From Prevotella sp. HJM029 (GTDB lineage: Bacteria; Bacteroidota; Bacteroidia; Bacteroidales; Bacteroidaceae): DNA of 56,510 nt. The notes beneath the pieces are model-generated. The model saw only the letters and a program-made list of their open reading frames with translations. It did no database searches and was not told where the DNA came from. The stretch lies in contig NZ_KK082660.1 of NCBI RefSeq assembly GCF_000599605.1, positions 7,060-63,569 of the forward strand, in the 5' to 3' direction. This document shows positions 8,817-17,028 of the stretch, in pieces (position 1 is the stretch's first letter; every line of letters starts with the position of its first letter). The position numbers and the translations under genes are program-made.

Positions 8817-11135
8817 ATGCAAAAAATGCTTCTCCTTTTCGTCCTCTTCATGGCGCAGACCGTGCACGGACAAACCCTTTCGGGCACCGTTTCTGACGCG
8901 CATCATGCCCCCATTGCCTTTGCCAACATCGTGGTGTTATCGCCCGACGACTCCACTTTCGTCAGCGGAACCACCAGCCAAGCCGACGGCTCCTTCACAC
9001 TCACTTCCATTCAGAAGGGGCAACTGCTCAAGGTGTCGTGCATCGGTTACGAGCCGTTCACGACCATTTATGGCGGCACATCGCCGCTGCACATCACCCT
9101 TGCCGACGCAACGAAGCTGCTCAGCGAAGTGGTTGTGAAATCGAAGCGCCCGCAGACACAATTCAAAGGCGAGGGCATGCTGACCACCATTGCCGGCAGC
9201 CTCTTGGCCAAAACAACCTCCATGGAGCAACTGCTCAACAACATTCCGCAGGTTTCGGCACGCAACGGCACCCTTGAAGTGTTTGGACGCGGCACGCCCG
9301 AGGTCTATATCAACAATCGAAAAATGCAAGACAACAACGAGCTGATGCGCCTTCAGCCCAACGAAATCAAAACCATTGAGGTGATTACCAACCCCGGTGT
9401 GCACTACAATGCGCAGGTGAAAAGCGTCATCCGCATCACCACCAAGAAGCTCTATGGCGAGGGGTGGGGCATTGATGCACAAACCAGCGCGGGCATCAAC
9501 GACCAGACGCGCACCAGTGGAACCGAGGCTGTGAACCTCAATTATCGGCAAGCCAAGTGGGAACTGAGCGCCACCCTCTCGGGCAACTACACCCACCGAC
9601 CCAACGACAAAGACTTTTCGCAACACACCTTCTTAGCCGACACGTGGCAACAAGACACGCATCTCACCCAGGAATACACCAACATCAACCACTACACGCG
9701 CTTGGCCGGCAGCTATCTCTTCAGCGTCAACCACACCCTTGGCGCCAGCATCAGCTATTTTCGCTACGCACGCAACCACGGCGAGGGCGACATGGCCACC
9801 ACCTCGTTGAAAAACCAATTGTCCATCGACCAAACCGCCACACACTATTCCGCCGCCGAACGCCCGCAAAACGCCTCATCCAACGTCTATTATGTGGGCA
9901 AAATCGGCAAAGTCAGCATCGACTTCAACACCGATTTCTTTTGGAGCGGCAGGAAAAGTCAGATGTATAACCACGAGCGCTACACGCCCACCGGCATGCC
10001 GACAACCGAGGATTGGGTGAACTCCGACCGTCGCGTCTATGCCCGTTTGCTGGCCTCGAAGCTCGTGGTCGCATGGCCTTTATGCAGCGGCAAATTGACC
10101 TTGGGCAGCGAATATTCCACCTCGAAACGCAAGAGCCGATACACCTTGCTGCCCCAACATTTGGTTGACAACGAGCAAAGCCGCATTCGCGAGAACATGA
10201 CCTCAGCCTTTTTCGACTACAACCGCAACTTCGGCAAGCTCTATCTGCAGGCCGGACTGCGCTACGAATACATCGATTTCAACTACTACGCCCACGGCAT
10301 CTATCGCCCAGCGCAAAGCAAAAACTATGGCAAATGGTTTCCCTCGTTGACCCTTTCCATGCCTGTGGGCACCACCGAAATGCAACTCACCTATGCCACC
10401 GACATCAATCGCCCCGACTATGAGCAGTTGCGCGAGGGCATACAATATGACAACCGCTACACCTACGAGGCGGGCAACCCCTTTTTGCAGCCCACCATCA
10501 GCCGCAACCTGGGCTACGCACTGTCGTGGAAATGGGTTTTGTTCAATGCCCAGTATGCCCACGTGAGCGACGACATCTACGAGTTCTCGCGCATTTATCG
10601 CGGCAATCCGCAGCAGCTGCTCAACCAGCCCGAGAACGTTGCGGGCTACAACCGCTTGCAAACCACCCTCAGTCTGCGCCCGAAATGGGGCATCTGGTCG
10701 CCGCGTTTCGAGGCGTCGCTCAGCAAGCAATGGATGCACCTCGACATCCACGAGGGCGCGCTGCCCAATCATCCCGTGGCCAGCTTTCGACTCAACAACG
10801 TGCTGGATGGAAAATGGGGCACGTTTTCGCTCTTCACTACGCTGCGCACCCGCGGAAACGAAGGCAATGTGTTCTACAGCAAACCACGGTGCACCATCGA
10901 CCTTTCGCTCTACAAAGCGTTGCTCAACCAGCGCCTCTCCCTGCAATTCTATGCCTCCAACCTCTTCCATACGGGCAAGGACAGCTATGAGTTCTACAGC
11001 GGAACGGCGGTCACCACGCGCGTGACCGAATTTCCATCTACCGCCTACTGGCTGACCGTGCGCTATCGTTTCAACACCACCAACAGCCGATATAAAGGCA
11101 CCGGAGCCGGTCAATCGCAGCGCAACCGCATGTAG
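8817..11135 (+). CDS. Outer-membrane beta-barrel protein with N-terminal carboxypeptidase-regulatory-like domain (TonB-receptor-like)
   Basis: From ATG 8817 the 772-aa product has a signal peptide (MLLLFVLFMAQTVHGQ), then a CarboxypepD_reg-like domain (LSGTVSDAHHAPIAFANIVV ... LKVSCIGYEPF). A plug-like region follows (SMEQLLNNIPQVSARNGTLE, VYINNRKM, IKTIEVITNPGVHYNAQ). The rest is a long series of amphipathic beta strands rich in Tyr/Trp/Arg, ending ...AYWLTVRYRF, a barrel of the OMP_b-brl_3 type. Such proteins sit in the outer membrane and often act with TonB for uptake; no SusD-type partner is next to it, so the ligand is unknown. An upstream in-frame ATG at 8760 lacks a signal peptide. Confidence 0.85.
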   Translation: MQKMLLLFVLFMAQTVHGQTLSGTVSDAHHAPIAFANIVVLSPDDSTFVSGTTSQADGSFTLTSIQKGQLLKVSCIGYEPFTTIYGGTSPLHITLADATKLLSEVVVKSKRPQTQFKGEGMLTTIAGSLLAKTTSMEQLLNNIPQVSARNGTLEVFGRGTPEVYINNRKMQDNNELMRLQPNEIKTIEVITNPGVHYNAQVKSVIRITTKKLYGEGWGIDAQTSAGINDQTRTSGTEAVNLNYRQAKWELSATLSGNYTHRPNDKDFSQHTFLADTWQQDTHLTQEYTNINHYTRLAGSYLFSVNHTLGASISYFRYARNHGEGDMATTSLKNQLSIDQTATHYSAAERPQNASSNVYYVGKIGKVSIDFNTDFFWSGRKSQMYNHERYTPTGMPTTEDWVNSDRRVYARLLASKLVVAWPLCSGKLTLGSEYSTSKRKSRYTLLPQHLVDNEQSRIRENMTSAFFDYNRNFGKLYLQAGLRYEYIDFNYYAHGIYRPAQSKNYGKWFPSLTLSMPVGTTEMQLTYATDINRPDYEQLREGIQYDNRYTYEAGNPFLQPTISRNLGYALSWKWVLFNAQYAHVSDDIYEFSRIYRGNPQQLLNQPENVAGYNRLQTTLSLRPKWGIWSPRFEASLSKQWMHLDIHEGALPNHPVASFRLNNVLDGKWGTFSLFTTLRTRGNEGNVFYSKPRCTIDLSLYKALLNQRLSLQFYASNLFHTGKDSYEFYSGTAVTTRVTEFPSTAYWLTVRYRFNTTNSRYKGTGAGQSQRNRM

Positions 11136-11235
11136 CGACCGGCGTTCATTGGCGAAGTTGCCGTCGCGAACAGCCTGCTCAGTCACTACTCCTCACGCCC
11201 TTCACATCCTCTTTGCTCTTGGCCACACACAAAAC

Positions 11236-11269
11236 GGGGACGGGAATGCATCACGCACTCCCGCCCCCT
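11236..11269. terminator. Hairpin between convergent genes
   Basis: GGGGACGGGAATGC and GCACTCCCGCCCCC can pair around a 5-base loop (two mismatches), followed by TTATTT. It lies between the outer-membrane gene (+) and the DUF6261-like gene (-) and may serve both. Confidence 0.5.
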
Positions 11270-11303
11270 TATTTATAACATTAAGCCAATACTTCCGAAC
11301 TAA

Positions 11304-12473
11304 TTATCCTTTTGGTTTGATCTCAGCTTCGCCTTGGCCTCCGCCAGGATTCTTTCCTTTGCCCGAGGCGTCGTCGCTGCCAGAGCCATTCCCCTTGTCT
11401 GATGCGTGGCCGCCTTTGTCGGATGCCTCGTCTTTGCTGGGTGTGTCGCCTTTTCCTGTCTTTTTGCCCTTAGGTTTCACCGTGGCCGAGCCGTTGCTTT
11501 TTGCGCTGGGCTTGGTTTTAACCAATGCCAGTTCGCCACCCACGAGCCGTGTCCACAACGTCTTGCCCGTGCTGGCGGCGAGCACCTCGTAGCGCGTTTC
11601 TTTCTTGACGATTTGTGTCCGCCCCGTGAAGGACAGGTCGCCCGCAGCGTGGCCCGCCTTTGCGGCCAATGCGGGCAGCAGCGGGTCGATGCGCTTGTGG
11701 TTGCTCTCCAACTCCATCTGCTTGGCGATGTCTAATTGCGCCTTGCTCGATTTGCGGCTTGTGGCATAGCGGGCGAGCACGGCGTTGAGGTTGTTCACCA
11801 AATTGGTGATGAGCTTCTTGTCGGCTTCGGTGGTGGCGAAGTAGAAGGCCGCCTCGATGTTGCCGCGCACCTCATAGAAGGTGTCGTCGGTCAGTGGGCG
11901 CACAGCTTTGGCTGATGTAAATCCCGATTTGTCGGAGCCATCAAGGCGCTTGAGTTCTAATCGTTCAAACTCCTCGTTGGTGGTTTTCAGCATGGCGATG
12001 ACCGCTGTTAGTCCCAAGGCCGCCGTTTCGGTGGAATACTTGCCCAAATCCTTCAACATTCCGTTGATGTGCATGCTTTCGGCCTGCAACACCTCCCGTT
12101 GAATGCCTTTGTAGGAGTCGACCAACTTCACGAGCCGTTCGGCCGGTTCGCGCAGCGCTTTCACGGGCGAGCGGCGATTGCTGCGAATGGCACTGAAGAT
12201 TTGCGTGATGAGCGCGTCGCGGTCGTCGTCCAATTGTTGCATCTTGGCCGTAAGCTCGGTGTCCTGCTGGGCGTTGTTCAGCTCCACTTCCTGCGCAATC
12301 AGGTCGTTCCAAGCCTTGAGCAGCTCATCGGTCAGATGCAATTTCTGTTTGTCCTGCGCTGCAACCAAGCTGTAGAGTTGTTGATGCAATTCGGCATGCA
12401 TCGCGCTGGTGTGCGCTGTGATGGTACCTGTCACCCGCACGTAGCGGGGAGATTTTTTTTGTTGGTTCTCCAT
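11304..12473 (-). CDS. DUF6261-like protein with charged low-complexity tail
   Basis: The 389-aa product is mostly alpha-helical. It opens YVRVTGTITAHTSAMHAELH and continues with long amphipathic helices (EVELNNAQQDTELTAKMQQL; PAERLVKLVDSYKG), as in the DUF6261 proteins found widely in Bacteroidota. After about residue 300 it turns into a Lys/Gly/Ser/Asp-rich, probably disordered tail (KPKGKKTGKGDTPSKDEASD ...). No signal peptide or catalytic motif is seen. The family's function is unknown; it often occurs near mobile or repetitive DNA. Assignment rests on remembered family features. Confidence 0.65.
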   Translation of the reverse strand: MENQQKKSPRYVRVTGTITAHTSAMHAELHQQLYSLVAAQDKQKLHLTDELLKAWNDLIAQEVELNNAQQDTELTAKMQQLDDDRDALITQIFSAIRSNRRSPVKALREPAERLVKLVDSYKGIQREVLQAESMHINGMLKDLGKYSTETAALGLTAVIAMLKTTNEEFERLELKRLDGSDKSGFTSAKAVRPLTDDTFYEVRGNIEAAFYFATTEADKKLITNLVNNLNAVLARYATSRKSSKAQLDIAKQMELESNHKRIDPLLPALAAKAGHAAGDLSFTGRTQIVKKETRYEVLAASTGKTLWTRLVGGELALVKTKPSAKSNGSATVKPKGKKTGKGDTPSKDEASDKGGHASDKGNGSGSDDASGKGKNPGGGQGEAEIKPKG

Positions 12474-12658
12474 TTTTTTAGTTGTTTTAAGTTTGCGCCA
12501 ATAGCGGCGCCTGATGTTTGTTTTTGCAAAAGGTGTCCGTCGAATATCGTTTCCTCAGGGCCGATTACAAAGACTGGCGTAAAAGTACGCTTTTCTGCTT
12601 ACAAAACCAAAATCTGAGCGCAGAAATTGCCCATTTCTTCAATTTTTTTTGTTTTTAG

Positions 12659-12898
12659 TCCGTCGTCGAACTATTCGCCGGCAACCTTCTCTTGTTTTAG
12701 TCCGTCGTCGAACTATTCGCCGGCAACCTTCTCTTGTTTTAGTCCGTCGTCGAACAGTTCGCCGGCAACCTTCTCTTGTTTTAGTCCGTCGGCAAACTAT
12801 TCGCCGGCAACCTTCTCTTGTTTTAGTCCGTCGGCAAACTATTCGCCAGCAACCTTTTCTTGTTTTAGTCCGTCGGCAAACTATTCGCCGGCAACCTT
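12659..12898 (+). repeat. 42-bp tandem repeat, five full units and one partial
   Basis: Units start at 12659, 12701, 12743, 12785, 12827 and 12869 (the last only 30 bases). Each reads TCCGTCGTCGAACTATTCGC then CGGCAACCTTCTCTTGTTTT and AG. The first three carry TCGTCGAAC, the later ones TCGGCAAAC, so the array has diverged in two blocks. Because 42 is a multiple of three, it is open in two + frames and can be mis-called as a 91-aa protein of FSPSSNYSPAT repeats. It lies in the divergent gap between the DUF6261-like gene and rsmA. Confidence 0.9.
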
Positions 12899-12921
12899 AT
12901 AACACGAACCATACGAGAAAT

Positions 12922-13119
12922 GGTAGGGGCGGCGCCTGTGTGCCCGCCCGAACGTCCGCGCAGCGGCGTTTCCATCTGCAAAGGGCACATCCCCACCTGT
13001 AAAGAAGGCATTTCCATTCATAAACGATGTATGCTCACATCAAAACATGTTTGTGCTTTGCGCTGATGGATGCGCCCTTGCAGGGCGACACGGGCGGGCA
13101 CACAGGCACCGCCCCTACC
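12922..13119. repeat. Inverted-repeat element with 29-bp arms (REP/MITE-like)
   Basis: The left arm 12922-12950 (GGTAGGGGCGGCGCCTGTGT...) and the right arm 13091-13119 are reverse complements with one mismatch near the middle and one at most at the end. They flank about 140 bases with no convincing gene. Arms rich in GGGGCGG...CCCGCCC resemble dispersed intergenic repeats known in many genomes. It splits the 42-bp repeat array from its stray copy at 13158, which suggests insertion into the array. Confidence 0.7.
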
Positions 13120-13157
13120 AACCTCCATCACGCCCCTCTACCACGCAACCTTCCTCA

Positions 13158-13194
13158 TTTTAGTGCAGCGGCAAACTATTCGCCGGCAATCTTT
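13158..13194 (+). repeat. Isolated diverged copy of the 42-bp repeat unit
   Basis: TTTTAGTGCAGCGGCAAACT followed by ATTCGCCGGCAATCTTTT matches the unit of the 12659-12898 array apart from a few bases, but sits 260 bases away beyond the inverted-repeat element. Confidence 0.7.
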
Positions 13195-13281
13195 TTTCGA
13201 TTTTGGTCATTGTCGCCGGCTCCGCCGCGTGCGAAACGGGGCGGAACTATGCGGCGGTGCATAAAAATCGGGGCGATGGCT

Positions 13282-13311
13282 TGGGGTGTTGGCCGAGATT
13301 GTTTACTTTTG
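13282..13311 (+). promoter_or_regulatory. Candidate promoter of rsmA
   Basis: TTGG at 13282-13285 and TACTTTTG at 13304-13311 form a Bacteroidota-type pair with 18 bases between. This lies 25 bases before ATG 13336 and rules out the longer frame that opens at 13027. Confidence 0.6.
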
Positions 13312-13335
13312 CAACATCAACAACAGTTTACGCAT

Positions 13336-14133
13336 ATGAAATTAGTGAAGCCCAAGAAGAACTTGGGACAGCATTTCCTGACGGATTTGACGATTGCGCG
13401 GCGCATTGCCGACACGGTGGACGCCTGCCCCGCGCTGCCCATCTTGGAGATTGGTCCTGGCATGGGCGTGCTCACGCAGTTTTTGGTGGCGAAGGAGCGC
13501 GAGGTGAAAGCGGTGGAAATCGACCGCGAGTCGGTGGCGTTTCTGCATGCCAACTATCCGCAGCTGCGCGACAACATCATTGGGGAAGACTTTTTGCGCA
13601 TGGATTTGTCGACCGTCTTCGGTGGGCGTCCTTTCGTGCTCACGGGCAATTACCCCTACGACATTTCGTCGCAGATTTTCTTTAAAATGCTCGACTACAA
13701 GGAGCTGATACCTTGCTGCACGGGTATGATTCAGCGCGAAATGGCGCAACGCATCGCCGCGCAGCCCGGCAGCAAGGCCTATGGCATCCTGTCGGTGCTC
13801 ATTCAAGCGTGGTATGATGTCGACTATCTGTTCACCGTCGACGAGAATGTGTTCAATCCGCCACCCCGGGTGAAGAGCGGCGTCATCTGCATGCGGCGCA
13901 ACGGCGTGGCGCAGTTGGGCTGCGACGAACGGCTGTTCAGGCGCGTGGTGAAAACGGTGTTCAACCAGCGACGCAAGATGCTGCGCGTGAGCCTCAGGCA
14001 GCTATTCGATAAAACGTCGATGCCGGCACCCCAATTCTTTGCCACCGACGAGATGACGCTGCGCCCCGAACAGCTCAGCGTGGCACAGTTTGTGGCGCTC
14101 ACCAATCTTGTGGCGCCCCACATTCGTCCGTAG
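13336..14133 (+). CDS. rsmA: 16S rRNA dimethyladenosine transferase (RsmA/KsgA)
   Basis: Dimethylates two adjacent adenines near the 3' end of 16S rRNA during small-subunit maturation. The SAM-binding motif LEIGPGMGVLTQFL follows KKNLGQHFLTD, the family's N-terminal hallmark. The catalytic motif is NYPYDISSQIFFKML (N-x-P-Y), and the C-terminal part has VFNPPPRVKSGVI and FNQRRKMLR as expected. Start at 13336 (MKLVKPKKNLGQHF) gives 265 aa, the usual size. It heads an rsmA-frr-rsgA run, all ribosome-related. Confidence 0.95.
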   Translation: MKLVKPKKNLGQHFLTDLTIARRIADTVDACPALPILEIGPGMGVLTQFLVAKEREVKAVEIDRESVAFLHANYPQLRDNIIGEDFLRMDLSTVFGGRPFVLTGNYPYDISSQIFFKMLDYKELIPCCTGMIQREMAQRIAAQPGSKAYGILSVLIQAWYDVDYLFTVDENVFNPPPRVKSGVICMRRNGVAQLGCDERLFRRVVKTVFNQRRKMLRVSLRQLFDKTSMPAPQFFATDEMTLRPEQLSVAQFVALTNLVAPHIRP

Positions 14134-14165
14134 CCGAAAAGATGCGGAATATTTTGTGGAAAGCA

Positions 14166-14196
14166 TTGGAAGATTAAAAATTAATCTCTAATTTTG
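14166..14196 (+). promoter_or_regulatory. Candidate promoter of frr
   Basis: TTG at 14166-14168 and TAATTTTG at 14189-14196 are 20 bases apart, a good -33/-7 pair 26 bases before the frr ATG. Confidence 0.6.
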
Positions 14197-14222
14197 CGGA
14201 AACGAATTTTAAAACTACCAAT

Positions 14223-14783
14223 ATGTTAGACGTAAAAGCAACACTGAGCGACGCGCAAGAGCGCATGGAAATGGCGGCCATGTATTTGGCCGACGAGTTA
14301 ACCCACATCCGAGCAGGTCGCGCCAACACAGCTATTCTTGATGGCGTGAAGGTGGAGTCCTATGGCTCGAAGGTGCCGCTGAATCAAGTGGCCAACATCT
14401 CTACGCCCGATGCACGCACCATCGCTATCCGACCATGGGACAAAAAGGCCATCAAAGACATTGAGAAGGCCATCATGGACAGCGACGTGGGCATCACACC
14501 CGAGAACAACGGCGAGGTGATTCGCCTCGGCATTCCGCAACCCACCGAGGAACGCCGCAAGGAGCTCGTGAAGCAATGCAACAAGATTGGCGAACGCACG
14601 AAGGTCGAGGTGCGCAATGTGCGTGGCGAAGTGAAAGATAAACTCAAGAAAGCCATCAAGGATGGGCTGTCGGAAGACTTGGAAAAGGATGCCGAGAACG
14701 ACTTGCAAAAGACGCACGATAAATATATCAAGCGCATCGACGACTTGCTGGCCGAGAAGCAAAAAGAAATTATGACGGTCTAA
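14223..14783 (+). CDS. frr: Ribosome recycling factor
   Basis: Splits post-termination ribosomes together with EF-G. The 186-aa product carries the family signatures HIRAGRANTAILDGVKVESY and YGSKVPLNQVANISTPDART, then IRLGIPQPTEERRKELVKQ. The last helix is lysine-rich (IDDLLAEKQKEIMTV). Length matches the family exactly. Its stop directly abuts the GTG of rsgA, so the two are coupled. Confidence 0.96.
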   Translation: MLDVKATLSDAQERMEMAAMYLADELTHIRAGRANTAILDGVKVESYGSKVPLNQVANISTPDARTIAIRPWDKKAIKDIEKAIMDSDVGITPENNGEVIRLGIPQPTEERRKELVKQCNKIGERTKVEVRNVRGEVKDKLKKAIKDGLSEDLEKDAENDLQKTHDKYIKRIDDLLAEKQKEIMTV

Positions 14784-15725
14784 GTGCAGCGCTTGAAAGG
14801 ATTAGTTATTAAAAACACGGGCAGCTGGTACACGGTGAAAACCGATGATGGCCAGCTGGTGGAAAGCAAAATCAAAGGCAATTTTCGCTTAAAAGGCATT
14901 CGCAGCACCAACCCTGTTGCTGTGGGCGACCGTGTAGAGATTGCCGTGAATCAAGAAGGGACGGCGTTCATCACGAGCATTGATGAGCGCCGAAACTATA
15001 TCGTTCGTAAGTCGCAAAACCTGAGCAAACAAAGCCACATTCTGGCCGCCAACGTCGATCAAGCGGTGCTCGTCGTCACGGTGAATTATCCGCAAACAAG
15101 CACCATCTTCATCGATCGCTTTCTGGCATCGGCCGAGGCCTACAGGGTTCCGGTGATATTGGTGTTCAACAAGACCGACAGGCTCTCGCCCGACGAGCGG
15201 CGCTATCAGCAGGCGGTTTGCCAACTCTACGACACCATCGGCTATGCGTGCCACGAGATTTCGGCTGCCACTGGGCAAGGCGTCGACCAACTCATGCCGC
15301 TATTGAAAGATAAAATCACGTTGCTCAGCGGCAATAGTGGGGTGGGGAAGAGCACACTCATCAACCGAATCCTACCGCAGGCCAACCTCAAAACGGCCGA
15401 AATCAGCGACGCGCACAACACGGGCATGCACACCACCACCTTCAGCGAAATGCTCGCTCTGCCCGAGGGGGGCTATCTCATCGATACGCCGGGCATCAAA
15501 GGCTTCGGCACATTCGACATCGAACCCGAAGAACTCACGAGTTATTTCCGCGACATCTTCCACTTCGCACGCGATTGCAAGTTCAGCAATTGCACCCACA
15601 CCCACGAACCGGGATGCGCCGTTCGTCAGGCTTTAGCCGACCATTACATTGCCGAGAGTCGCTACCAAAGCTATCTCAGCATGCGCAATGATAAGGACGA
15701 AAACAAATATCGGGAGCCCTATTAA
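14784..15725 (+). CDS. rsgA: Ribosome small-subunit-dependent GTPase RsgA
   Basis: A late 30S-maturation GTPase. The GTPase motifs are circularly permuted as the family requires: G4 NKTD (about residues 128-131) comes before G1 GNSGVGKS (about 183-190) and G3 DTPGIKGF. An N-terminal OB-fold domain precedes them, and a C-terminal zinc site follows ([14 protein letters not shown]). Translation starts at a GTG that touches the frr stop, with no ribosome site of its own, so it probably relies on coupling. 313 aa is normal. Confidence 0.95.
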   Translation: MQRLKGLVIKNTGSWYTVKTDDGQLVESKIKGNFRLKGIRSTNPVAVGDRVEIAVNQEGTAFITSIDERRNYIVRKSQNLSKQSHILAANVDQAVLVVTVNYPQTSTIFIDRFLASAEAYRVPVILVFNKTDRLSPDERRYQQAVCQLYDTIGYACHEISAATGQGVDQLMPLLKDKITLLSGNSGVGKSTLINRILPQANLKTAEISDAHNTGMHTTTFSEMLALPEGGYLIDTPGIKGFGTFDIEPEELTSYFRDIFHFARDCKFSNCTHTHEPGCAVRQALADHYIAESRYQSYLSMRNDKDENKYREPY

Positions 15726-15777
15726 GGGGGCGTCCGCAACAATAATCATTTCATTTTAATCAAGAAAGGATTGAGCT

Positions 15778-16728
15778 ATGAGTAAAAAAGTAGCAGAGAA
15801 TGTACTTCAGTTGGTGGGCCGCACGCCCTTGGTTGCGCTAAACAAATATTCGGCTTGGCGTGGAGTTGAAACGCCCATCGTGGCCAAGGTTGAGTATTTT
15901 AATCCTGGCGGCAGCGTCAAAGACCGCATTGCTTTAGCCATGATTGAGGCGGCCGAAGCCTCGGGTGAGCTGCAACCTGGCGGCACCATCATCGAACCCA
16001 CCAGCGGCAACACGGGCGTGGGCTTGGCATTAGTCGCCGCAGTAAAAGGCTATCGGCTGATTCTGACAATGCCCGAAACGATGAGCGTTGAGCGCCGAAA
16101 CTTAGTGAAAGCCTATGGAGCCGAAGTGAAACTCACCGAGGGCAAGGCAGGCATGAAGGGCGCTATCCGTGCAGCCGAAGAGTTGAAAGCTACGATTCCA
16201 GGCAGCATCATCTTGGGACAGTTCACCAATCCGGCCAATCCCGAGCGCCACTATGCCACCACAGGCCCCGAGATATGGCGCGACACCGACGGAGAAGTGG
16301 ATATTTTTGTTGCAGGTGTCGGCACAGGTGGCACCGTTTCGGGTGTGGCGAAATACTTGAAAGAGCAAAACCCAGCGGTGAAGATTGTGGCCGTTGAACC
16401 CAAAGAGTCGCCCGTTTTGAGTGGCGGTGCCAGCGGTCCTCACAAGATTCAAGGTATCGGAGCAGGCTTTGTGCCCGAGACCTATGATGCAAAGCTCATT
16501 GATGAAGTGGTGCAAGTGGCCAACGATGAAGCGATTCTTGCCGCCCGCCAATTGGCTAAAACAGAAGGCTTGCTCGTGGGCATCTCGTCGGGTGCGGCTG
16601 CTTTTGCGGCTGCAAGTGTGGCACTTCGCCCTGAAAATAAAGGCAAGCGCGTGGTCACCTTGCTTCCCGACACCGGCGAACGCTATCTCTCTACCGTGCT
16701 TTATGCGTTTGACGAATACCCACTGTAA
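15778..16728 (+). CDS. cysK: Cysteine synthase A (O-acetylserine sulfhydrylase)
   Basis: Makes cysteine from O-acetylserine and sulfide with pyridoxal phosphate. The PLP lysine lies in [11 protein letters not shown] (about residue 46). The substrate loop is [12 protein letters not shown] and the phosphate-binding loop [15 protein letters not shown]. The C-terminal [10 protein letters not shown] and [11 protein letters not shown] are also typical. 316 aa is the usual length. It is the last core gene before the accessory region. Confidence 0.96.
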   Translation: MSKKVAENVLQLVGRTPLVALNKYSAWRGVETPIVAKVEYFNPGGSVKDRIALAMIEAAEASGELQPGGTIIEPTSGNTGVGLALVAAVKGYRLILTMPETMSVERRNLVKAYGAEVKLTEGKAGMKGAIRAAEELKATIPGSIILGQFTNPANPERHYATTGPEIWRDTDGEVDIFVAGVGTGGTVSGVAKYLKEQNPAVKIVAVEPKESPVLSGGASGPHKIQGIGAGFVPETYDAKLIDEVVQVANDEAILAARQLAKTEGLLVGISSGAAAFAAASVALRPENKGKRVVTLLPDTGERYLSTVLYAFDEYPL

Positions 16729-16853
16729 ACGCTTGGCGGGCGCATAGCGTGCCACAATTTCCATGCCTTGCGCAGCTTGTGTTTCGCGCAAGTGTGCAGA
16801 GATTGCTATACTTTGTGCCGCTTCGCCGCTCGTAACGCACCTATCATAAAGCT

Positions 16854-16890
16854 AAGGGTTAGCTTCCTCTTTTGTGGAAACTAACCCTTT
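16854..16890. terminator. Bidirectional hairpin terminator between cysK and the type ISP gene
   Basis: AAGGGTTAGCTTCC and GGAAACTAACCCTTT pair around TCTTTTGT with one mismatch and are followed by T-rich sequence. It lies between convergent genes. The rest of 16729-17028 holds no gene I can support. Confidence 0.7.
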
Positions 16891-17028
16891 CTTCTTTCCT
16901 TTCGGCGACGTTGCCTCGCCATGCGCCACGCCTTGTAAGGCCTAATCAGAATGTTTGTGGTAGATGTCCCACAACATGTCCGAGAATCCCCATCCGCAGT
17001 CGGTCGCATTTAGCATCCGTTTGATGCG

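Noticed and set aside
10203-11186. 327-codon minus-strand frame inside the outer-membrane gene
   Set aside because: Shadow of the GC-rich coding strand; no start site or family.
12659-12898. CRISPR array
   Set aside because: Units are contiguous with no spacers, and no cas genes are present.
12627-12902. 91-aa repeat protein FSPSSNYSPAT
   Set aside because: Produced by the 42-bp DNA repeat being a multiple of three; also open in a second frame and without promoter or ribosome site.
13027-13335. N-terminal extension of RsmA
   Set aside because: Runs through the inverted repeat and the promoter; family proteins start at MKLVKPKKNLGQ.
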